From Spartobacteria bacterium (lineage in GTDB: Bacteria > Verrucomicrobiota > Verrucomicrobiia > Chthoniobacterales > Chthoniobacteraceae), in the NCBI GenBank assembly GCA_025355595.1, contig JANXZI010000397.1, forward strand, positions 1 through 7,996: 7,996 nt of DNA. The letters run 5' to 3'. Below, piece by piece: positions 1 through 5,677 of this stretch. The notes below the pieces were generated by a model. That model saw nothing but the letters and a program-made list of their open reading frames with translations, was not told the origin of the DNA and ran no database searches. Position 1 is the stretch's first letter. Each line of letters starts with the position of its first letter. The translations under genes were made by a program, and so were the position numbers.

Positions 1-1151
1 CCGAAGTCCACGAGCCTCGGCCGCCCACGCCCGTCCTTGCCGGTGAAGATGAGCACGTTCGTGGGCTTGATGTCCTTGTGCAGCACACCGACGGAATGCG
101 CCGCGGCGAGCGCGGTGGCCGTGGCGGCGACGAGTTCCAGACGTGCGTCGAGTGGGATTTTTCCGAGGCCGCCCTGACGCGCCGCCCACTGGAGAAGGTT
201 GCCATCAGTGGAAAGTTCGCTCTCCAAAAAATACGGCGGTGCATCGAGGCGCAGGTCAAAGATGCGCACGATGTCCTCGCGCTCGCCGAGCGTCTCGCGC
301 AGCAGCCGCGTGAGCGTGACTTCGCGCTTGAGCGCGCGCAGGCGCTCGGCGTCAAAGCAGAATTTGAACGCACGCCGCTCGTGCGTCTTGTCGCGCTCAC
401 CCGCCCAGACTTCGCCGAAGCCGCCCGCGCCGAGTTTGCCCGCGATGCGCCAGCCGGGACGCCCAGGGATTTCCAATCCCTCCGCAGGCCGCCAGCCGAG
501 CGTCTCCTCGTCGCCGGGGCGCAGCGCGCGCTTCGCCTTTTCGCCATCCGGCGGCGCAACGAGCGGCGCACAGCCTGTGAGCCCGACCTCGAACACGTCC
601 ACCGGCTCCTCGCAGCCCTTGAAAAGATACGGCCCGTGCGCCAGCCACGTGAGCGCCACTCCCACGGCAACTCCCGGATGCTCGCGCACAAAATGCCGCG
701 CCTCATCGAATGGCCCGCGCGTGAGCAGAATCTGCCCGCCCACCGCCAGCGACATGACGCGCGCCACGAGGTCCGCAGCAGGCGCGAGCACATCCGTCTG
801 CCCCAGCGTGGTGATATTCGCCACCTCGCCCGCATGAATGCCGACCCGCGTGACGAGCGGGAACGAAGGCCACGCCATCGTCCGCAGGTGATACTGGAGG
901 CACAGCGCGAAGCGCACCGCTGCCGCCACGCTCGTGGTACGGGCGAAGTAGCCGTCGCCCGTGTTCTTGATGAGTGTGAGCTGCTCCTGCGCCGCGAGCC
1001 GCTCGAAGAGGGCGTTGTGCAGTTCCGCCGCCGCTTTGTACGTCAGCGCGCCGTGCTTCGCCTTGAGTGCCGTCGAATCGCAGATGTCCGTGAACAGCAG
1101 GACGGCAAACTGCGTCTGCTCGTTCTGGTTCGCGGGAACGCTGGAAGGCAT
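1..1151 (-). CDS. Class III adenylate/guanylate cyclase domain fused to Ser/Thr protein kinase (partial, C-terminus beyond window)
   Basis: A signalling protein, with 383 residues visible. Residues about 15-190 form a class III cyclase homology domain: FTDI (metal Asp D22), IKNTGDGYF (K62 aligns with the base-selecting Lys, D66 with the second metal Asp), RVGIHAGEV (102-110), then TDVLAPAADLVARV (119-132). D120 fits adenine recognition and R131 fits the transition-state Arg, but the usual Asn is Asp (D127). A linker containing IPGRPGWRI leads into a kinase domain: glycine loop GAGGFG (241-246), ATP-binding K263, helix-C E277, catalytic loop HKDIKPTN (D360) and the D382-F383 of DFG at the window edge. 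The start is the first ATG after an in-frame TAG (1157-1155). It probably joins cyclic-nucleotide production or sensing to protein phosphorylation; targets are unknown. No signal peptide or membrane segment is seen at the N-terminus. It is divergent from rfbB. Domain calls are firm; whether the cyclase is active is uncertain. Confidence 0.9.
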   Translation of the reverse strand, partial: MPSSVPANQNEQTQFAVLLFTDICDSTALKAKHGALTYKAAAELHNALFERLAAQEQLTLIKNTGDGYFARTTSVAAAVRFALCLQYHLRTMAWPSFPLVTRVGIHAGEVANITTLGQTDVLAPAADLVARVMSLAVGGQILLTRGPFDEARHFVREHPGVAVGVALTWLAHGPYLFKGCEEPVDVFEVGLTGCAPLVAPPDGEKAKRALRPGDEETLGWRPAEGLEIPGRPGWRIAGKLGAGGFGEVWAGERDKTHERRAFKFCFDAERLRALKREVTLTRLLRETLGEREDIVRIFDLRLDAPPYFLESELSTDGNLLQWAARQGGLGKIPLDARLELVAATATALAAAHSVGVLHKDIKPTNVLIFTGKDGRGRPRLVDF

Positions 1152-1324
1152 TCCCTACGCCTAGCGAAGAGGTGCGCCCCCGCGCAAGACCACTCTGCTC
1201 GCGCGACGGTATGATCCCAGGAGGCAGAAGCCCGAACGGGTTGCCAGAACGCGACGTGTCAGTTGCAGGGCAGGCGAAGATTTCTTTGCGCAGCCCTCCG
1301 CTGCTCTGATAGCAACGCCATCCC
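1152..1324. other. Divergent intergenic region, cyclase-kinase / rfbB
   Basis: This 173-bp spacer must hold promoters for both divergent genes. I see no convincing -35/-10 pair. A nested dyad on the plus strand, GTTGC-AGGGC (1262-1271) with GCCCT (1293-1297) and GCAAC (1312-1316), could fold just upstream of the rfbB start, but it has a 14-nt bulge and a 21-nt loop. No Shine-Dalgarno sequence precedes either gene. Confidence 0.3.
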
Positions 1325-2302
1325 ATGCGAATCCTTGTTACTGGCGGCTGCGGCTTCATCGGCAGCAATTTTGTGCGGCTCCTGCTTTCCGCACGGCCCA
1401 CATGGACGGTTCACAATCTGGATGTGCTGACCTACGCGGGCAATCCGGCGAACCTCGCGGATGTCGCGCCGCAAACGGGTGCGCGCTATGTCTTTCACAA
1501 GGCGGACATCGCGGATGCGCCGGCGGTGGAGAAGATATTCGCCGAGGGAAAATTTGATGCCGTGGTGAACTTCGCTGCCGAGTCGCATGTGGACCGCTCG
1601 ATTGCGGATCCGATGGCCTTCATCAAGACAAACGTGCTCGGCACTGCCGTGCTCCTGAACGCGGCCAAGCAGCACAAGATCGCGCGCTTTTTGCAAATTG
1701 GCACCGACGAGGTGTACGGCTCGCTCGGGCCGACAGGACGCTTTACGGAGCAGTCGCCCCTGCAGCCGAGTTCGCCGTACTCGGCGAGCAAGACGAGCGC
1801 GGACCTGCTCGCACTGGCGCACTTCCACACGTTCAAGCAGGAGGTGCTCGTGACGCGCTGCTCGAACAACTATGGGCCGTACCAATTTCCCGAGAAGCTC
1901 ATCCCGCTGATGATCACCAATGCGATGGGGGACATCCAACTGCCGGTGTACGGAGACGGCCTGAATGTGCGCGACTGGATTCACGTCCATGATCACAACG
2001 AAGCCGCGCTCGCCGTGCTGGAGCGCGGGCGCGCGGGCGAAGTTTACAATATCGGCGGCGACGGCGAGATGACGAACATCGAGGTGGTGAAGATGATCCT
2101 CTCCGAACTGAAGAAGCCGGACTCGCTCATCAAATACGTGGAGGATCGTCTCGGGCACGACCGGCGCTATGCCATTGATTCCAGCAAGACGCAGGCGGAA
2201 CTCGGCTGGACTCCGAAGCATCGCCCGGCGCAGGGAATCAAGGAGACAATCGCGTGGTATGTCGCGAATCGCGCGTGGTGGGAGCCGCTGAGGAAGAAGT
2301 AA
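1325..2302 (+). CDS. rfbB: dTDP-glucose 4,6-dehydratase (RfbB/RmlB)
   Basis: Cytoplasmic NAD-dependent enzyme that converts dTDP-glucose to dTDP-4-keto-6-deoxyglucose, the second step of dTDP-L-rhamnose synthesis for surface polysaccharides. The 325-residue product is near the short end of the family. It has the extended-SDR Rossmann motif GGCGFIG (7-13), DVLTYAGN (33-40), NFAAESHVDRS (82-92), the catalytic triplet T127-D128-E129 followed by VYGS, and the YxxxK pair Y152/K156 in PYSASK. NNYGPYQFPEKLIP, GDGLNVRDWIHV and DRLGHDRRYAID are the sugar-nucleotide binding signatures that separate RfbB from other epimerase/dehydratase members. The first ATG starts directly at the Rossmann strand MRILVTGG, so the start is secure despite the lack of a Shine-Dalgarno sequence. 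It lies 258 bp upstream of rfbD on the same strand; the spacer holds a repeat element. Identity is essentially certain. Confidence 0.97.
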   Translation: MRILVTGGCGFIGSNFVRLLLSARPTWTVHNLDVLTYAGNPANLADVAPQTGARYVFHKADIADAPAVEKIFAEGKFDAVVNFAAESHVDRSIADPMAFIKTNVLGTAVLLNAAKQHKIARFLQIGTDEVYGSLGPTGRFTEQSPLQPSSPYSASKTSADLLALAHFHTFKQEVLVTRCSNNYGPYQFPEKLIPLMITNAMGDIQLPVYGDGLNVRDWIHVHDHNEAALAVLERGRAGEVYNIGGDGEMTNIEVVKMILSELKKPDSLIKYVEDRLGHDRRYAIDSSKTQAELGWTPKHRPAQGIKETIAWYVANRAWWEPLRKK

Positions 2303-2562
2303 TTTAAGATTTTAGATTTTTTCCGCCGTGACGCCGCGTGAATTTGACGCAGAGGCGCAGAGTTGAAGCGAGAGGAACGCGGAGGGATTCTCCTGCCGTT
2401 CCTCCGCGAAACTCTCCATCTTTCCTCTGCGCCTCTGCGTTGAAAAACGGACCTTCGATTCACATCCCATAGTTTCCTCATCCTGATTAGCCTCATTTCC
2501 CATCCTGGTCAGTGCGTCCGTGTTCGAAGCGTCCTCCAAAACTCAATTCCTAAATCTTAAAT
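2302..2562. repeat. Intergenic repeat element bounded by 11-bp perfect inverted repeats
   Basis: ATTTAAGATTT (2302-2312) at the rfbB stop and AAATCTTAAAT (2552-2562) at the rfbD start are exact reverse complements, and the match extends a few bases inward with a one-base shift. They bracket non-coding DNA that contains a long hairpin (2347-2440) and a near-duplicated word, ATCCTGATTAG / ATCCTGGTCAG (about 2480-2511). No transposase fits inside and no clear target duplication flanks it. It resembles a small non-autonomous or REP/MITE-like repeat. Other copies in the genome would settle this. The boundaries fall exactly on the flanking stop and start codons. Confidence 0.5.
2347..2440. repeat. 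Long inverted repeat (16-bp perfect arms) inside the rfbB-rfbD spacer
   Basis: ACGCAGAGGCGCAGAG (2347-2362) is exactly complementary to CTCTGCGCCTCTGCGT (2425-2440). A second arm pair, CGCGGAGG (2378-2385) with CCTCCGCG (2401-2408), sits inside, so a transcript could fold into a large hairpin of about 94 nt. Each 16-nt arm is itself built from two 8-mers differing at one base (ACGCAGAG, GCGCAGAG). There is no T-run after it, so it is not a typical intrinsic terminator. It could protect or attenuate rfbB mRNA. Confidence 0.75.
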
Positions 2563-3448
2563 GCCCACGTCTCGCATCATTGTCACCGGAGCCGGCGGCC
2601 GTCTCGGAGCCGCACTCGTCCGCGAATGGAAATCCGCCGGCATGGATGTGCTCGGCTTTGCCCGGCAGGAACTCGATCTCGCGCAGCCGGAGCAGATGAG
2701 GCGTGCGCTCGATGCGGTGAATTTTGGAGTTCTCGTGAACTGCGCGGCGCAGACGAATGTGGACCGGTGCGAGACGGAGCGCGACGAGGCCATGCAGGTC
2801 AACGCGCACGCTGTCCGCACGCTCGCGGAAATTTGCAAGGCGAAGGGCGCGCGCTGCATTCAGATCAGCACGGACTATGTGTTTGATGGCGCGAAGAGCA
2901 CGCCTTATACGGAGGAGGATGCGGCCGTGCCGATCAGCCACTACGGCGAGTCGAAACGGGCAGGGGAACTCGCGCTGCTCGACGTGTCGGAAAAAAATCT
3001 CGCCGTGCGCGTCTCGTGGGTCTTCGGGCCGGACAGGCCGAGCTTTGTGGATGGCATGGTGAAGAACGCGCTGAACCAGGAAAGCGTGGCGGCCATCGCC
3101 GACAAGATCGCGGTGCCGACCTATACGCTCGACGCCGCGCAACTCCTGAAGCCGTTCCTTTTTGACGTGCCCGCGGGCGGCGTGCTGCACCTCTGCAATG
3201 GCGGATCATGCACCTGGCAGGAGTACGGGCAGCACGCGCTGGATTGCGCAGTGGAGGCGGGCATGCCGCTGAAAGCGCGTATCGTCGGCCCGCTGAGGAT
3301 GGCGGACCTGAAGGCATTCATCGCGAAGCGCCCGCCAAACACCGCGATGTCCCCGGCGGAACTCACGAGGCTCACGGGCGTGAAGCCGCGCGACTGGCGC
3401 GAGGCAGTACGGGAATACATTACGCGGCACGTCGCGGCGAGAGGCTGA
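2561..3448 (+). CDS. rfbD: dTDP-4-dehydrorhamnose reductase (RfbD/RmlD)
   Basis: Cytoplasmic NAD(P)H-dependent reductase that makes dTDP-L-rhamnose from dTDP-4-keto-L-rhamnose, the last step of the pathway begun by RfbA and RfbB. The 295-residue product is of typical family length. Visible are the Rossmann motif GAGGRLG (10-16), NCAAQTNVDRCE (60-71), the catalytic strand QISTDYVFDG (T104, D105), and Y128-GES-K132 of the SDR YxxxK pair. The strand AVRVSWVFGP and a C-terminal substrate domain with HLCNGGSCTWQEYG follow. RPPNTAMSPAEL near the end corresponds to the family's 'RP.ns.L' segment. The ATG follows directly from the right inverted repeat of the upstream element and has no Shine-Dalgarno sequence. 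It shares a strand and pathway with rfbB and may be co-transcribed across the spacer. A general SDR assignment is the only alternative, and it is less likely given rfbB next door. Confidence 0.95.
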   Translation: MPTSRIIVTGAGGRLGAALVREWKSAGMDVLGFARQELDLAQPEQMRRALDAVNFGVLVNCAAQTNVDRCETERDEAMQVNAHAVRTLAEICKAKGARCIQISTDYVFDGAKSTPYTEEDAAVPISHYGESKRAGELALLDVSEKNLAVRVSWVFGPDRPSFVDGMVKNALNQESVAAIADKIAVPTYTLDAAQLLKPFLFDVPAGGVLHLCNGGSCTWQEYGQHALDCAVEAGMPLKARIVGPLRMADLKAFIAKRPPNTAMSPAELTRLTGVKPRDWREAVREYITRHVAARG

Positions 3449-3461
3449 GCGCGAGGCTCAG
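3445..3461. terminator. Hairpin spanning both convergent stop codons (rfbD / TPR gene)
   Basis: CTGAGC (3445-3450), loop GCGAG, GCTCAG (3456-3461) forms a perfect 6-bp stem. It contains the rfbD TGA (3446-3448) and, on the other strand, the TGA of the TPR gene (3460-3458). The two genes end only 9 bp apart. A short shared bidirectional terminator is plausible, but neither strand has a T-run after the stem, so the call is tentative. Confidence 0.35.
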
Positions 3462-3955
3462 TTCCAAAGCTCCGCGAGATCGGGATCCTGCCGGGCGTTT
3501 TTTTTGATGGAGGAATTGATCTCGATGGCCGCCTGCACGCACTGTCTGGCGACGGTGAGATTCCCCCAGCGCGCCTCGTAGCACGCGAGATTGTAGTGCA
3601 GGATGCCCGTGCGGCGGAGCCACTCGGGCGCATCGAGGAGGACGCGCGCGGCCTGTTCGCCGAGATTGAGCTGATGCAGTGCAAAGGCGCGCTGGACGGT
3701 GAATTCATCCTCCGAATGGTGAAGTGTCGAGCCGCGTGCGGAGAGCTGCGCCGCCTTTCTCCAGCGGCGCAGATGGAGCAGGGTGCGGATGCGCGCAACC
3801 ATCACGTCGCAGTCGTCCTGCTCGTAGTCGGGGATGGAGTCGAGTTCGCGGAGCGCCTCGCGGTAGAGGCTGAAGAACACGTAACCTTCCGCGGCCTGAA
3901 GCGCCCGGCAGGTGTGCGCGGGGTGCTGCTTGGGGTTGTTGGTCAGCGTCAGCAT
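3458..3955 (-). CDS. Small tetratricopeptide-repeat (TPR) protein
   Basis: A 165-residue, probably cytoplasmic protein built almost wholly from helix-turn-helix repeats. The clearest TPR is residues 116-148 (LHYNLACYEARWGNLTVARQCVQAAIEI), with the usual W/L-G-Y-A spacing. Weaker units cover about 21-42 (GYVFFSLYREALRELDSI), 51-75 (ARIRTLLHLRRWRKAAQL) and 84-110 (VQRAFALHQLNLGEQAARVLL). The C-terminus QDPDLAELWN resembles the 'D.DLA.LW' ending seen in other TPR proteins. There is no signal peptide, membrane segment or catalytic domain. TPRs bind other proteins, so a scaffold or adaptor role is inferred, but the partner is unknown. The neighbours do not suggest one: rfbD is convergent and phosphofructokinase divergent. 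The ATG at 3955 is the most upstream one that fits the repeat pattern, and it has no Shine-Dalgarno sequence. Confidence 0.8.
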   Translation of the reverse strand: MLTLTNNPKQHPAHTCRALQAAEGYVFFSLYREALRELDSIPDYEQDDCDVMVARIRTLLHLRRWRKAAQLSARGSTLHHSEDEFTVQRAFALHQLNLGEQAARVLLDAPEWLRRTGILHYNLACYEARWGNLTVARQCVQAAIEINSSIKKNARQDPDLAELWN

Positions 3956-4104
3956 GGCGTTGCACTATTTCTAGCATCGGCCATGCCACCGTGGTTTCGC
4001 GAAGGCAGCCGTTCAAGAATCATACGGAATACAGACGCAAAGGGACGCGTTTGAATTCACTTGCCCGGAAGTCTGCCGGTCTTCACACCCACGCGCTCCA
4101 AATA
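3956..4104. other. Divergent intergenic region, TPR gene / pfkA
   Basis: This 149-bp spacer separates the divergent TPR and phosphofructokinase starts and presumably contains both promoters. I see no convincing -35/-10 pair, operator or riboswitch. The phosphofructokinase frame stays open back to a GTG at 3991, but those 38 codons encode basic, low-complexity residues with no family resemblance. Confidence 0.3.
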
Positions 4105-5406
4105 ATGACCAGCATCAAGAATCTCGGACCGTGCGGATTTCTTTCACCGCTCCAGACTGCGAGCAGCCTCGAGATCAAGTTTCGCAGCGACAGCGAGCGG
4201 GTGCTGGTGAAGCACCATGTGGACATCAGCGCGCCGCCGATCCGCCCGGCGGATGCAAGCGTCTCGAGCTTCGAGGTCGCTGGGCCGCGTGAGAAAATCT
4301 TCTTCGATCCCGCGCGCACGACCGCCGGCATCGTCACCTGTGGCGGGCTCTGCCCGGGACTGAACGACATTATCAAGGGCCTCGTCACGCAGCTCTGGAC
4401 GCGCTACGGCGTCACAAAAATCCTCGGCTTCCGCTATGGCTACCAAGGCCTCGTGCAGAGCATGGGCTACACGCCGATCACGCTGCGTCCGGAATCGGTG
4501 AAACAGATCCACCTGCTCGGCGGCAGCGTGCTCGGCGCCTCGCGCGGCAACCAGCCCGTCAGTGAAATGGTGGACACACTCGAGGACACGGGCGTGGACA
4601 TCCTCTTCGTCGTCGGCGGCGACGGCTCGCTGAAGGGCGCGGAGGCCATCTCCGTGGAGATCGAAAGACGCGGGCTGAAAAAATCCGTCGTCGGCATCCC
4701 GAAGACGATTGATAACGACATCCCGTATCTCGACAAATCGTTCGGCTTCGAGACGGCGTTTGCGGAGGCGGTGAAAGTCGTGCGCGCCGCCCATGCCGAG
4801 GCGCTCGGCGCGCCGAACGGCATCGGCATCGTGCGGCTCATGGGCCGTGCGTCCGGCTTCATCGCGTGCTACGCCGCGCTCGCGGATGGGAATGTGGATT
4901 TCGTCCTGATCCCGGAGGTGGACTTCCAACTCGACGGCGAGCGCGGGCTGCTCGAGGCCATCCGCTACAAGATCGCGCGGAGAAAAAGCGCGGTGATCGT
5001 CGTCGCCGAGGGCGCGGGCCAAAGGCTCATGGAGGGCTACGAGGAAAGGGACGCCAGCGGCAACGTGCGCCCGAAGGACATCGGCATTTTTCTGCGCGAC
5101 AAGATCACGGGCTTTTTCAAGGACCGGAAGATCGATCTCACGCTGAAGTACATTGACCCGAGCTACGCCATCCGCAGCGTGCCCGCGAATGCGCAGGATA
5201 ATTTCTACTGCCAGCACCTCGCGCAGCACGCCGTCCACGCCGCCATGGCCGGTAAGACCGGTATGCTCGTCGGCCGCTGGCATTGCTCCTACGTGCATGT
5301 GCCCATCCCATTCGTGACCAGCGTCGGCCGCAGCCACGTGGATCCCCACGGCGAACTGTGGCGCGCCGTGCTCGAGAGCACGGACCAGCCGGCAAACCTG
5401 ATCTAG
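4105..5406 (+). CDS. pfkA: ATP-dependent 6-phosphofructokinase, PfkA family, atypical 'clade X' type
   Basis: Cytoplasmic glycolytic enzyme that phosphorylates fructose 6-phosphate to fructose 1,6-bisphosphate. The 433-residue product is longer than the about 320-residue E. coli PfkA and matches the plant-like/PPi-PFK group II branch. Motifs in order: GGLCPGLND (80-88), GFRYGYQGL (108-116), GGDGS (171-175), PKTIDND (199-205, catalytic base D203), MGRASG (246-251), IPE (269-271) and GKTGMLVG (383-390). GGDGS rather than GGDDS points to ATP as donor, whereas K200 at the position of E. coli Gly124 is typical of PPi enzymes. This Gly/Lys pair defines the atypical ATP-using clade X. ATG 4105 places the conserved NLGPC..SPL segment at residues 6-15, so I prefer it over an upstream GTG at 3991. 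It is monocistronic in this window. Donor choice is inferred from two residues only. Confidence 0.95.
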   Translation: MTSIKNLGPCGFLSPLQTASSLEIKFRSDSERVLVKHHVDISAPPIRPADASVSSFEVAGPREKIFFDPARTTAGIVTCGGLCPGLNDIIKGLVTQLWTRYGVTKILGFRYGYQGLVQSMGYTPITLRPESVKQIHLLGGSVLGASRGNQPVSEMVDTLEDTGVDILFVVGGDGSLKGAEAISVEIERRGLKKSVVGIPKTIDNDIPYLDKSFGFETAFAEAVKVVRAAHAEALGAPNGIGIVRLMGRASGFIACYAALADGNVDFVLIPEVDFQLDGERGLLEAIRYKIARRKSAVIVVAEGAGQRLMEGYEERDASGNVRPKDIGIFLRDKITGFFKDRKIDLTLKYIDPSYAIRSVPANAQDNFYCQHLAQHAVHAAMAGKTGMLVGRWHCSYVHVPIPFVTSVGRSHVDPHGELWRAVLESTDQPANLI

Positions 5407-5483
5407 CGTCGGGCAGCAGGAACCCGTCGGACATTGCGGCAGGTCGCGAAGGCGACTCATCTGCGGGCAGCCCTTAGGCTTGT

Positions 5484-5504
5484 CTCGGTTTGGTGGACAC
5501 CGAG
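5484..5504. terminator. Weak hairpin downstream of pfkA
   Basis: CTCGGT (5484-5489) pairs with ACCGAG (5499-5504) around a 9-nt loop, 78 bp after the pfkA stop. A smaller GTCGC-GAAG-GCGAC stem-loop lies at 5443-5456. Neither is followed by a T-run. One may mark the end of pfkA transcription ahead of the convergent tRNA, but the evidence is slight. The rest of 5407-5586 shows nothing recognisable. Confidence 0.25.
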
Positions 5505-5586
5505 GGGTGGCAAGCGGGGATGGGGGTTGTTACTGGCGCCATTTCTGGCAGCCAATCCTGCGAAATTCCCTCTCGTGGAGGAGGGG

Positions 5587-5657
5587 AGCGGGTGAAGGGA
5601 ATCGAACCCTCGTATGCTGCTTGGGAAGCAGCCGTTCTACCATTGAACTACACCCGC
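5587..5657 (-). tRNA. tRNA-Gly, anticodon CCC
   Basis: A complete 71-nt cloverleaf. The 7-bp acceptor stem GCGGGTG/CACCCGC is perfect, with discriminator T. The D arm is GTTC-AATGGTA-GAAC and the anticodon arm GCTGC-TTCCCAA-GCAGC, giving anticodon CCC for the Gly codon GGG. A 4-nt variable region (ATAC) is followed by the T arm GAGGG-TTCGATT-CCCTT. CCA is not encoded; CCC follows the discriminator. The gene starts 20 bp after the stop of the pseudopilin gene on the same strand, and I see no separate promoter in that gap, so RNase P processing from a read-through transcript is possible. A short CCCTC/GAGGG dyad followed by AATTT lies just past the 3' end on the transcribed strand. Confidence 0.97.
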
Positions 5658-5677
5658 CTTAAGCTGCGCCCCGGTGG

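Noticed and set aside
78..1214. Long open plus-strand frame of 378 codons
   Set aside because: It is the antisense shadow of the cyclase-kinase gene in GC-rich DNA. The translation is Arg/His-rich with no domain, whereas the opposite strand carries catalytic motifs of two families.
1259..2221. 320-codon minus-strand frame opposite rfbB
   Set aside because: Composition is shadow-like (rich in Arg, His, Val, Leu) with no motif. The plus strand encodes a complete RfbB.
2167..2539. Minus-strand frames across the rfbB-rfbD spacer
   Set aside because: They read through the inverted-repeat element and the rfbB end, and the products have no family resemblance.
3991..4104. GTG-initiated 38-residue N-terminal extension of the phosphofructokinase
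   Set aside because: The added residues are basic and unlike the family, which begins shortly before the conserved LGPC..SPL segment. The ATG at 4105 fits better.
4144..5460. 438-codon minus-strand frame opposite pfkA
   Set aside because: Asp/His/Arg-rich antisense reading of a clear phosphofructokinase, with no recognisable domain.
5587..5657. tRNA as an integration (att) site
   Set aside because: I saw no duplicated tRNA 3' end, integrase or mobile genes in the window.
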